DNA of 48,472 nt, taken from the NCBI GenBank assembly GCA_022601345.1, contig JAJACU010000027.1, positions 1 to 48,472 of the forward strand. The letters run 5' to 3'. The DNA is from Chlamydiota bacterium. Its GTDB lineage: Bacteria > Chlamydiota > Chlamydiia > Chlamydiales > JAAZZY01. Positions 8,075-16,366 of the stretch are shown piece by piece. The notes under the pieces are model-generated. The model ran no database searches. It was not told where the DNA came from and saw only the letters and a list, made by a program, of their open reading frames with translations. The position numbers and the translations under genes were made by a program. Numbering within the stretch: the stretch's first letter is position 1; the number at the start of each line of letters is the position of its first letter.

Positions 8075-9565
8075 ATGAAAAGTACTAACGAGCATCTCTC
8101 AATTATGCATATAGGACTTGGTCCTTACTCTAAGCAGCACTATTTTCAATATTATAAACGCCATGATTTGTTCCCAAAAGTGCTTGTAGAACTTGATTCT
8201 AAGCGAGAAGATGTCTCAAATTTCATTCAATCTGAGAACCTTCAAATGGAAGTATGTTATTTAAGTGAAGATGCTAAAGACAAAGAGTACTTGACAGATG
8301 AAAGAAAAGAAATTCTAGCAGAACATATAAAAAAAAATAATATCAATAAAGCTGTTATTGCTACCGAGCCAAAAGCCCATAAGTCGTACACTCTTTTTTT
8401 TATAGAACAAGGTATAGATATCTTTGTTGAGAAGCCTCTTACAGCTATTTGTATGGCTTCATATGACATTAAATCTGCAGAAAAGATTTATACTGACTAC
8501 TTAGAAATAGTTGAAAAGAGGCGCTTAAGCCCAAGACCTGAAATGAAGATAGATCTTCACTGCCACAGGCGCTATCATCCAGTATATCAATTTTTAAAGA
8601 AGTTTATAGTAGATTTTTCATTAGAATACAGAACCCCAATGACTTTTTGCTCTATTTATCATAGTGACGGTATGTGGAATATGCCTAATGAGTTTTTAGA
8701 GCGTGAGAATCACCCTTATAAGTATGGCTATGGAAAACTCTTACACAGTGGCTATCATTTTATAGATCTTTTTGTTCAGCTCATTAACTTTAGCTTTAGT
8801 AACTGTGGAATAGTGCCTGATCGAGCCAAATTATTCACAACTCCATACTCTGCAAAGGACTTTTTAGTTTCATTTACTGAAGAGCATTATAATAAGCTCT
8901 TTAATAAAGAATGTCACTTTGAAGATGTATATTCACTAGTTGAAGATAATAAACTCAATGAGTTTGGAGAATTGGATTGTTTCAATCTGCTGCAGCTAAA
9001 AAAAGGTTCAAGCAACTTGTGTACGGGTTCTTTTAATTTGTTACAAACAGGCTTTAGCGAAAGATCATGGCTTGAACTTCCCAAGAACACATACAAAGGA
9101 AATGGAAGAATCAGGCATGAACAAATAAATATTCAATTTGGTCATTTGTTAAATATTCAAGTGCATAGTTATAAATCTGGATCTACTGCTCCCAACTTTA
9201 ATATTAACTCTTATGATGTTGGAGGGAAAAATCATTTTGATGTTTTTATTTTTAGAAACTCAAAACTAGTTGGCGGGGAGTCATTTGAAAAAGTTGATGC
9301 CTCTCATTTTTTAGAATCAGATGAAATGACTATGAATGAAATTTCTCGTGATAGGAGTTTTAATGAATTTTTGCATGAAGAGCAATCTTCAACGGATGTA
9401 TGTTCACATGAACTGAGTATATTTTTGCTATACAAAATGTTATATAACATTTGTAAAGATAAGATCTCTGAAAGTAATACCTGTGACTTTGATCTTCCAG
9501 AAAAATTTTTTAAACCTGACTACCTGGGAAAGAAAGCTAGAGAACATGAGTTCGCTACGAATTGA
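8075..9565 (+). CDS. Gfo/Idh/MocA-like NAD(P)-dependent oxidoreductase, first gene of the operon
   Basis: About 496 residues; GTG at 8066 is an alternative start to ATG 8075. The N-terminus IMHIGLGPYSKQHY is a G-x-G nucleotide-binding loop, followed by a Rossmann pattern ending in AVIATEPKAH and VEKPL, the E-K-P signature of the Gfo/Idh/MocA family. The second half has HCHRRYHP and GKLLHSGYHFIDLF, corresponding to the catalytic-domain helix with the conserved histidine. It is longer than the usual 330-400 residues, with extra segments after residue 280. Family members oxidise or reduce sugars, sugar nucleotides or related compounds. The substrate is not evident. It probably performs a redox step in the pathway of the operon, 52 bases ahead of the Nudix gene. 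Confidence 0.8.
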   Translation: MKSTNEHLSIMHIGLGPYSKQHYFQYYKRHDLFPKVLVELDSKREDVSNFIQSENLQMEVCYLSEDAKDKEYLTDERKEILAEHIKKNNINKAVIATEPKAHKSYTLFFIEQGIDIFVEKPLTAICMASYDIKSAEKIYTDYLEIVEKRRLSPRPEMKIDLHCHRRYHPVYQFLKKFIVDFSLEYRTPMTFCSIYHSDGMWNMPNEFLERENHPYKYGYGKLLHSGYHFIDLFVQLINFSFSNCGIVPDRAKLFTTPYSAKDFLVSFTEEHYNKLFNKECHFEDVYSLVEDNKLNEFGELDCFNLLQLKKGSSNLCTGSFNLLQTGFSERSWLELPKNTYKGNGRIRHEQINIQFGHLLNIQVHSYKSGSTAPNFNINSYDVGGKNHFDVFIFRNSKLVGGESFEKVDASHFLESDEMTMNEISRDRSFNEFLHEEQSSTDVCSHELSIFLLYKMLYNICKDKISESNTCDFDLPEKFFKPDYLGKKAREHEFATN

Positions 9566-9617
9566 TTTTAATAAAATAACTTTATAACCTTTCAAGAAAT
9601 AGACAAAGGAGCAAGCC

Positions 9618-10628
9618 GTGAAAATCAAAAAATTACCTAGGTTTTTTCTGTTAACTCTGATTTTCCCCGCAATACTATCAGCAAGTAAAATAACAGAGGT
9701 AGGAGTGAAAAATTTTAGAAATTCTGTTGAGTCCGTAATCATTCATAACAATAGGGTGTTGCTTGTTAAAAGATCTGCTCATTGTAAGGTGGCTCCAAAT
9801 GTTTGGAACGTTCCAGCGGGTAAGGTCAAATATTTAGAATCTACCCATGATGCTGTCATAAGAGAGACTAGCGAAGAAACAACTTTAGAAGTATCTGTTG
9901 TTAAACTGCTCGCTGAAACAGCCTTTACAATTAAATCGGGTGACCAGGATGCCTATAGAAATATGTTTACTTATCTTGTAGAGGTTAAATATCCTGACCA
10001 GGTTGTGCAGATAGACGAGGAGCACTCTGAATATGTCTGGGTTAACCGTGAGGAATTAAGTTCCTCTGAATACGACTCAATGCTGCCTAGGCTAAAAGAG
10101 ACTATTTTGGACGCTTTTGAATACAGTAAAAAAAAAACTCTAAATGAAGATATTTCTTTGAAGCATGTTACCCACTTTAAACAAAGCCAGAATGAGCTAA
10201 AAATACGTGTTGCTGGAGTGTTAAAGCATGATAATCAACTTTTGATGTGTAAACCTTGTGGATGCAACTTCTTTATTTTACCTGGTGGTAAGATAAAGTT
10301 GTTTGAAGATTCAAAATCAGCATTAAAAAGGGAGCTGCTTGAGGAGTTGGGATTGGAAGTAGAAGTTGGTGATTTAGTTACTGTAATCGAGGATTTTTAT
10401 GAATTTGATCATAGGATGGTTCATGAAATAGGCTTTTATTACGATGTTAAGTTGCCAGGTTTTACAGACCCCTCTTTATTGACACGCCAAACAAATAGCA
10501 ATCTTGATGGTGAGGAATTTCAGTGGATTCCATTTGAGGTACTTACTAAGTCAGAGCTTAGACCTAGATATTTGCTTGAATTTGCGATTGGTAAAAGTAG
10601 CACTTTCAAAAACCTTATTAAAAAGTAA
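9618..10628 (+). CDS. Protein with two Nudix hydrolase domains
   Basis: A 336-residue protein starting at GTG 9618 with a good ribosome-binding site (aaggag). Nudix box 1 spans residues 68-90 (G68, E74, R82-E83, E86-E87) but has T in place of the usual glycine after EE. Nudix box 2 spans 224-246 and is a perfect match (G224, E230, RELLEELG). Both domains keep the metal-binding glutamates, so both may cleave nucleoside diphosphate-X substrates. The first 22 residues are hydrophobic and signal-peptide-like (FFLLTLIFPAILSAS), unusual for a Nudix enzyme; it may be membrane-associated or exported. It lies 18 bases ahead of the kinase-glycosyltransferase gene. Confidence 0.9.
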   Translation: MKIKKLPRFFLLTLIFPAILSASKITEVGVKNFRNSVESVIIHNNRVLLVKRSAHCKVAPNVWNVPAGKVKYLESTHDAVIRETSEETTLEVSVVKLLAETAFTIKSGDQDAYRNMFTYLVEVKYPDQVVQIDEEHSEYVWVNREELSSSEYDSMLPRLKETILDAFEYSKKKTLNEDISLKHVTHFKQSQNELKIRVAGVLKHDNQLLMCKPCGCNFFILPGGKIKLFEDSKSALKRELLEELGLEVEVGDLVTVIEDFYEFDHRMVHEIGFYYDVKLPGFTDPSLLTRQTNSNLDGEEFQWIPFEVLTKSELRPRYLLEFAIGKSSTFKNLIKK

Positions 10629-10646
10629 GGAACCAAAGGTGAAAAA

Positions 10647-12407
10647 ATGGTTTTGATAACAATTGACGGGCCAAGTGGAGTAGGTAAAACAGCTGTAGGG
10701 CTCAAAATCAGTGAAACATTCAAATTTCCTTTCTTAAGTATTGGAATTTTTTATAGAGCGTTTGCTTGGGCAGCATGTAGAGGAAAATCCCATGAACAAA
10801 TAGCAAGAAGTTTAGAAACCTATTTAAAGCATTTAGACACTGGAGCTAAAATATTTCTCCCCACTTTTGATGGAAAGGTTTTAGATGAGGAGTTATATAC
10901 TGATGTTGAACTTGAACAACAGTGTTTCGCTTTATCTAAATTAAAGGAAGTGCGGGCTTTTGTTTCATCACTCATCCATAAGTTATCGAACAAGAACTCA
11001 TTAGTAGTTGAAGGAAGATCAGCTCACAAAGTTTTTAGTAATGCGGACTGTAAGATTTTCTTAACAGCTTCTGAATCAGAGCGATTAACGCGCAATCTAA
11101 ATGAAAGTAAGCGAATAGGCAATAATACAAAACCTGAGGTACTTAGAGAATTAAGGCTGCAGAGAGATCAGCAAGATCAAAATCGGAAAATATCACCATT
11201 ACGATTAAGTTCCGAGATGATTATTTGGGACTCCACGAATAATTCTTTTGATGAAACCTCACAAGCAATTCTAAGAACTATAGAGCACTACTTAGGAATG
11301 AAGACTTTAAAACTTTCAGTCATAATTCCCAGCTATAACAGGTTCGAACATCTCAAAAATACTATTAAGAGTTTAAAAGACCAAACTCTACCGTCAATTG
11401 ATTACGAAGTAATTGTTGTTGATGATGGTTCAACAGATAATACTGAGGAGCTGTTAGCAAATACTGGATTCAAATATATTAAAACGAAAAATCTGGGCCC
11501 CGCAGCAGCGAGAAATAAAGGAATTGAAGTTGCTAAAGGGGATATTTTAGTTTTTATTGATGCTGATATCATTGTTGCGTCTAATTTCTTAGAGAAAGTA
11601 CAGCAATTACATGCACGTACTAACAATTTGTTTTTGGTAGGACCAAGGCGTCATTTGCCATCAGATATCAGCCAATTTGATTATAAAGATGCTAAATTAG
11701 ATAGTCGAGAAAAGCTGTTACTGGAGCATTCATATTGTTTGGCGCACTTGCCTCATCCATGGAGTCTTGCCTACACTTGTAACATTTCAATTCCTAAGTA
11801 TTTGCTTAAAAAAGTCCGATTTGACGAAACGTTTACCGGATGGGGATTAGAAGATATTGACTTTGCTTACTCATTATATAAGCAAGGGGCTAGGTTTAGT
11901 TTTTCAAGGCAAATATGCGTTTTCCATCAGTACCACGATCGCTCATTTAATAACGAAAGGTTTGAATCATGGAAGCAGAATTTAAAAGCGTTTATGCAAA
12001 AACATTCAGAATCTTCAGCACAAAGCTTTATGCTATTTGAACCCGTCTTTGATCCAAGTATCAAATCAGATTTTTTTGAGGTTTTTTCAAAATTTCAAAA
12101 TCGGCATGAAATTTCAAACTCTTGCGTTTACATAGAAGTGCCATCAAAAGCACAAGATCCAGTTGAGACTCTACAAATATATTTAACTCAATTGATTAAT
12201 ACTGAATGGGAAATTATTGTTGTCGCAGACGAAGAACTAATGCTACATGAGCTTTTTTTACCCCTTTTAGGAAAATTTAACATTGTTGCTTATTTCCCAA
12301 AAAAGGAGTGGGATAAAAAGTTGAAACAAAAATACATAAAAAAATATCAAAATTCTGGAAAAGAAATTTTAAATTACAAAGACATATGTCAAGAAACGAG
12401 TATTTAA
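10647..12407 (+). CDS. Fusion: cytidylate-kinase-like domain + GT2 glycosyltransferase
   Basis: A 586-residue protein. Residues 1-216 form an NMP kinase of the cytidylate kinase type: Walker A GPSGVGKT (8-15), SIGIFYRA after it, VVEGRSAHKVF, and an IFLTASESERLTRN lid region. Residues 218-490 form a GT2 glycosyltransferase: VIIPSYNR (225-232), VVDDGSTD (257-264), DAD metal site (305-307) and TGWGLEDIDFAY (397-407), the Glyco_transf_7C signature. A further ~100 residues follow without a clear match. An in-frame ATG (11298) at the junction could give a separate glycosyltransferase, but no ribosome-binding site is evident there. The fusion suggests that one product is phosphorylated and glycosylated in sequence. 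Its 3' end overlaps the next gene by 22 bases. Confidence 0.88.
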   Translation: MVLITIDGPSGVGKTAVGLKISETFKFPFLSIGIFYRAFAWAACRGKSHEQIARSLETYLKHLDTGAKIFLPTFDGKVLDEELYTDVELEQQCFALSKLKEVRAFVSSLIHKLSNKNSLVVEGRSAHKVFSNADCKIFLTASESERLTRNLNESKRIGNNTKPEVLRELRLQRDQQDQNRKISPLRLSSEMIIWDSTNNSFDETSQAILRTIEHYLGMKTLKLSVIIPSYNRFEHLKNTIKSLKDQTLPSIDYEVIVVDDGSTDNTEELLANTGFKYIKTKNLGPAAARNKGIEVAKGDILVFIDADIIVASNFLEKVQQLHARTNNLFLVGPRRHLPSDISQFDYKDAKLDSREKLLLEHSYCLAHLPHPWSLAYTCNISIPKYLLKKVRFDETFTGWGLEDIDFAYSLYKQGARFSFSRQICVFHQYHDRSFNNERFESWKQNLKAFMQKHSESSAQSFMLFEPVFDPSIKSDFFEVFSKFQNRHEISNSCVYIEVPSKAQDPVETLQIYLTQLINTEWEIIVVADEELMLHELFLPLLGKFNIVAYFPKKEWDKKLKQKYIKKYQNSGKEILNYKDICQETSI

Positions 12408-13138
12408 TACACTGCCAAGAGGATTGGATAAGTGCTGTTGTTGATGAGAGCCATAATCCAAAAGTTGTTGTGATAATGTCACATGGTCTCACTGGTGATA
12501 AGACAGGGCCTCAGAAAATTCTTTCAAATATGGCATCCTCACTAGTTTCTCAAGCTCATATTATTCGATTTGATTACCGTGGTTCAGGTGATTCTTCGGG
12601 AGATTTTTCTAAGACTACTTTTGAAAGTATGTATAAAGATCTCGAACTTGTAGTTGGATGGTCAAAAGAAAAGTATAAAAACCTTCCCATTGTTTTTATA
12701 GGTTTTAGCATCGGAGGAGTTGTGTCAATTCTATCTGCATACCAACTAAAGTGTTGCTCATTATTGGTTTTACTGAGTTGTGATTTAGTCGATAACCCAG
12801 ATTTTCAGATTAAATCATTTCCTAAGTCAGTAAGGCAAGGGCAATTTTTCTTAGATAGAAATTTTTTTACTCAACGCTCTAAAATAGCTCCGAGAATTCT
12901 AATCAAAGAATTGCAATGTAAAAAAGTTTTATTTTTTGGGAGTGAAGATAAAAAAGTGGCCCTAGCAGCCCAGGAGCTAGAAAAAGTTGATGTTGAGTGT
13001 GTAATGCTTCCAAATAGTGACCACCTTTTTGAGTCCTATTCTATAAGATTAGGTCTTTTTGAACTGATTAACAAAAAAATTAAGGAGTTAAACTTATATG
13101 ACGAGTCCTCTAACACTCTGCTTGATTGTAAAAAATGA
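12386..13138 (+). CDS. Alpha/beta hydrolase (esterase/acylhydrolase type)
   Basis: A 250-residue cytosolic enzyme. It has the HG oxyanion loop (SHGLTGDK, 32-39), DYRGSGDS (63-70), the nucleophile elbow GFSIGG with S108, an acid D188 in GSEDKKV and a catalytic-type histidine H213 in NSDHLF. The triad is therefore complete. The closest resemblance is to S9/dienelactone-hydrolase-like or bacterial esterase families; the substrate is unknown. It overlaps the kinase-glycosyltransferase gene by 22 bases and the next gene by 41 bases, so it belongs to the operon. It could deacylate or transfer an acyl group on the pathway product. Confidence 0.88.
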   Translation: MSRNEYLIHCQEDWISAVVDESHNPKVVVIMSHGLTGDKTGPQKILSNMASSLVSQAHIIRFDYRGSGDSSGDFSKTTFESMYKDLELVVGWSKEKYKNLPIVFIGFSIGGVVSILSAYQLKCCSLLVLLSCDLVDNPDFQIKSFPKSVRQGQFFLDRNFFTQRSKIAPRILIKELQCKKVLFFGSEDKKVALAAQELEKVDVECVMLPNSDHLFESYSIRLGLFELINKKIKELNLYDESSNTLLDCKK

Positions 13139-14285
13139 AGAGCGTTATTTGAAAAAATGCGTTGAAAGTGCTCAAGAAATTGTTTCTAGAGTAGTGATAG
13201 TTGATACAGGGTCTGAAGACTCAACGATATCAATTGCGAAGTCGCTTACTGATAACGTTTATCAATACCCATTTGATAGTGACTTTAGTAAAGCGCGAAA
13301 TTATGCTTTGCAATTTGTTGAAACGCCATGGGTTTTATTTCTGGATGCCGATGAAACTTTTGATCAACAAGACGCGAGAAGCCTACTCAATTATATAGAT
13401 CTATTGAATGATAATGAAGTTTGGGGTCTCAATTTCACGAGATATAATTTTTTTAGTTCTGGAGGGTGGTATACATCACAAAACCTGAAAGTTTTTAGAA
13501 ATCATCCTGATATTCAATATACTGGAAAAGTTTGTGAAACAGTTAAGAGCTCAATATTAAGTAAAAAAAAGAAAATCATTAATGCTCCTATACTTCTAAA
13601 TCATTTTGGGCATTGTAGAACAGTCCATGAAAGAGACGCCAAAGCTGAATTTTACATCAAACTCATGAGAGATGAGCTAATAAAAACGCCTGAAAATAGT
13701 CGATTAATAGGGTATTTAGCATTAAATATGAGAATACTGGGGAATTTTTTGGAAGCTTTAGAATTAGCGGATCAAGGACTGAAAATTACCCCCAACTCAT
13801 CTCATTCATGCTTTTGTAAAGCTCAGGTCTTAAGGTCTATGGGTAAGAATAAAGAAGCATTAAGCTATTATAAAAAAGCATTTGAGTATTCTGATGACTC
13901 ACCTGAGATGTTGAATATGGTTGGAGTTATGTATCTTTGTTTGAATGAACTTGAAAAAGCTGAAGATTGCTTTCAAAAAGTTTGTGAATTAAACCCAATC
14001 TATGTTCATGCTAACGTTAACTTAGGCCTTACTTACCAACTAAAAAATGATTTTTCCCTAGCGCTAGAATATTTTGAAAAAGCTGCAACACGTCTTTCGG
14101 GATTTTTACATGACGAATTGCAAGGTAGAATGGAATGCGATCCATATCGTGAATTTTATTTTGAAACTATTTTTAAATACTGTGGGCTGGGCTACCATAT
14201 TGCATACTGTAGAGAAAGATTGCGCAATGCTGAATTAATTTTTAAACAGGGTTATCAAAATGAAGAATTCAGTGTTTCCAAATAA
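13098..14285 (+). CDS. GT2 glycosyltransferase with C-terminal TPR repeats
   Basis: A 395-residue protein. Residues 5-200 form a GT2 domain: LCLIVKNEERYL, VDTGSEDST (35-43), FDSDFSKARNYAL and DADE (83-86), the Asp-box that binds the metal and sugar nucleotide. Residues from about 205 to 340 are tetratricopeptide repeats (ALELADQGLKITP, EALSYYKKAFEYS, KAEDCFQKVCELNP, ALEYFEKAA). The same architecture is found in SunS-like glycosyltransferases and in many uncharacterised bacterial homologues; the TPR part may bind a protein or peptide acceptor. The gene starts 41 bases inside the hydrolase gene and ends 26 bases inside the glucosidase gene. Donor and acceptor are unknown. Confidence 0.9.
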   Translation: MTSPLTLCLIVKNEERYLKKCVESAQEIVSRVVIVDTGSEDSTISIAKSLTDNVYQYPFDSDFSKARNYALQFVETPWVLFLDADETFDQQDARSLLNYIDLLNDNEVWGLNFTRYNFFSSGGWYTSQNLKVFRNHPDIQYTGKVCETVKSSILSKKKKIINAPILLNHFGHCRTVHERDAKAEFYIKLMRDELIKTPENSRLIGYLALNMRILGNFLEALELADQGLKITPNSSHSCFCKAQVLRSMGKNKEALSYYKKAFEYSDDSPEMLNMVGVMYLCLNELEKAEDCFQKVCELNPIYVHANVNLGLTYQLKNDFSLALEYFEKAATRLSGFLHDELQGRMECDPYREFYFETIFKYCGLGYHIAYCRERLRNAELIFKQGYQNEEFSVSK

Positions 14286-15603
14286 TTTTCTTTGGGGAGC
14301 AGCTACTTCAGCTTATCAGATTGAAGGAGGTGCTTCGCTAGATAATAAAACAGATTCTATATGGGATGTCTTCTGTAGAAAAAAAGGAGCCATTGCAAAT
14401 GAAGAAACTGGGGACATTGCAATTGATCACTACCACTTATGGGAGCAAGACTTAAAAATAGCAAAAGATTTAAATCTAAAGGCTTATAGATTTTCTATTT
14501 CTTGGCCAAGAATTTTTCCTGAGAGGAAAAAACAAAACATGAAAGGAATAGAGTTTTATGAAAAAATAATTGACACACTAATTCAGTACAAAATTGAACC
14601 TATTATTACATTGTTTCATTGGGATTTACCCAAATACCTACAAGATTTAGGTGGGTGGGCAAATAGAGATGTTGTTGAAGACTTTGTTGAATATGCAACT
14701 TACGTTTTTGATAAGTATAAAGGTAAAGTCAAATACTGGATCACTCATAATGAGCCTTGGGTTGTTGCCAATCTTGGATATGCTTATGGAGTTCATGCTC
14801 CTGGGATAATTAGTCCAGAGCTTGTTCCAAAGGTCAATCATCATTTGCTGTTATCACATGGCTTAGCCGTTCAGTCAATGCGTTCGATGCAACCGAGTCA
14901 AGTAGAGACAAAAATTGGTATTGGATTAAACTTAGCTGCAATATTCCCAGCTAATAGTCAGCTTGAAAAAGATAGAACTGCCGCAAATAAATTTAAATTA
15001 GAAATGTACGATCAATATCTACAGCCTTTATTTAAAGGAAAATACCCTCCAAATCTTGATAACAAAGATTTTATAAGAGCTGGTGATATTGAAGATATTA
15101 AAACACCAGTTGATTTCTTAGGAGTTAACTATTACACAAAACACAATATTCAGTCGGATTCAAATTCTTACTCGGGCTATAAAGTAGTAGAGCCGTCACC
15201 AAACTCATTTTCATCTATGTGGGATTTTTATCCTGAAGGAATTTTTGAAGTAATAAATGAAATACATTCAGAATATACGATAAAAGAAATTCTAATTACC
15301 GAAAATGGCACTGCCTGCAATCACAAGACTTCAGCTAATGAAGAGGTCAACGATAATCAGAGAATAAAATATATTGAAGAGCATTTAAAGCAAGTTGCCA
15401 GGCTAATTTGTGAAGGAGTCCCAATCTCAGGATATTTCTATTGGTCACTTTTTGACAATTTTGAATGGGCTTTTGGGTATGACAAAAGATTTGGCTTAGT
15501 TTCAGTAGATTACTTAACACAAAAACGAACAATTAAAAAAAGTGGAGAATGGCTTGCTCAATTCATCGAGTCAAAAAGAAGAAAGATCAACTCAGTTACC
15601 TGA
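14260..15603 (+). CDS. Family 1 beta-glycosidase (beta-glucosidase type)
   Basis: The 447-residue protein is a full-length GH1 enzyme. The N-terminal signature FLWGAATSAYQIEGG is present, the acid/base glutamate is E165 in HNEPW, and the nucleophile is E348 in ITENGTA. The sugar-binding residues FHWDLP and FDNFEWAFGY are also conserved. There is no signal peptide, so it acts in the cytosol. GH1 enzymes cleave beta-glucosides or 6-phospho-beta-glucosides. No PTS or sugar transporter lies nearby; it sits between two glycosyltransferases and two nucleotide transporters. That context suggests a role in trimming or activating a glycosylated product rather than in sugar catabolism. Confidence 0.95.
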   Translation: MKNSVFPNNFLWGAATSAYQIEGGASLDNKTDSIWDVFCRKKGAIANEETGDIAIDHYHLWEQDLKIAKDLNLKAYRFSISWPRIFPERKKQNMKGIEFYEKIIDTLIQYKIEPIITLFHWDLPKYLQDLGGWANRDVVEDFVEYATYVFDKYKGKVKYWITHNEPWVVANLGYAYGVHAPGIISPELVPKVNHHLLLSHGLAVQSMRSMQPSQVETKIGIGLNLAAIFPANSQLEKDRTAANKFKLEMYDQYLQPLFKGKYPPNLDNKDFIRAGDIEDIKTPVDFLGVNYYTKHNIQSDSNSYSGYKVVEPSPNSFSSMWDFYPEGIFEVINEIHSEYTIKEILITENGTACNHKTSANEEVNDNQRIKYIEEHLKQVARLICEGVPISGYFYWSLFDNFEWAFGYDKRFGLVSVDYLTQKRTIKKSGEWLAQFIESKRRKINSVT

Positions 15604-16366
15604 CTATGATTATTTACCTAAGTTGCATAATTTAAAGCTTGGTTCAGGTCTCTCGTTTTATATTTTTGAAAAGCAACCACTAGTGAAGCTGTCTAATTTT
15701 TGTGTTGTCTTTTTGCCTGGTTTAGGAGAAGCCCGCTCTGGCTTAAATTATCTATTTAGCTCGCTTAGTCATAAATTTGCCAACAAAGGCTGTTTAACTA
15801 TTCAAGTTGATTTAGCTGGATGTGGAGAATCAACATTACCACTAGAAAGAAAAATGTGGATAGCCCAGCTAGAGGCTATCAAACAACATTTGAATAAAAA
15901 AGAAATTTTCAATGTGCATTTCGTTACGAAAGGACTATCTTCAATTTTAAATGAACACAATCAAAATGGTTTGAATTTTTCAATTTGCCCTTTTGATCCT
16001 GATTTATTTAAAAGCTGGTTACCCAAAATTAATGTTGTTTCCCATCCAACTCTTTGGTTGCCACAAAATCCAGAATGTTTGTGTTTAGAAGAGGAAATAT
16101 TTTGGTATAGACTAGGAATAGAAGCGGGATGTGTCGGTGGATTATCAATTTCAAAAGACTTTCTTTCTGAAATAAGTAATTTTAATTTTGTACCATCTAA
16201 AGAGACCATCTCAATTTTTAGTAAGTGTGATCCGTTCCACTATCAAAGTGAGCAATCTATTATTTTAGAGAACTCTCACCCTTTTTTTCTTCTCGATAGT
16301 GATAAAGATGCTCTTTTTAATGAGATTAATACAAAAATTATAGGGAACTATGGCAAAGAGCTTTAA
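15542..16366 (+). CDS. Degenerate alpha/beta-hydrolase-like protein
   Basis: A 274-residue protein. GTG 15542 is the first available start, which gives a 62-base overlap with the glucosidase gene; no clear ribosome-binding site is visible. Residues ~50-95 (VVFLPGLGEARSG, then FANKGCLTIQVDLAGCGES) match the N-terminal half of alpha/beta hydrolases of the exosortase-associated hydrolase type. At the place of the nucleophile elbow the sequence is FVTKGLSS, without a G-x-S-x-G motif, and no obvious triad histidine is seen. It is therefore probably non-catalytic or a diverged member. It ends 17 bases inside the first NTT gene. Role unknown. Confidence 0.65.
   Translation: MENGLLNSSSQKEERSTQLPDYDYLPKLHNLKLGSGLSFYIFEKQPLVKLSNFCVVFLPGLGEARSGLNYLFSSLSHKFANKGCLTIQVDLAGCGESTLPLERKMWIAQLEAIKQHLNKKEIFNVHFVTKGLSSILNEHNQNGLNFSICPFDPDLFKSWLPKINVVSHPTLWLPQNPECLCLEEEIFWYRLGIEAGCVGGLSISKDFLSEISNFNFVPSKETISIFSKCDPFHYQSEQSIILENSHPFFLLDSDKDALFNEINTKIIGNYGKEL

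Noticed and set aside
11331-11350. A ggttcgaa word suggestive of a tRNA T-loop
   Set aside because: It lies inside the glycosyltransferase domain and no cloverleaf can be formed around it.
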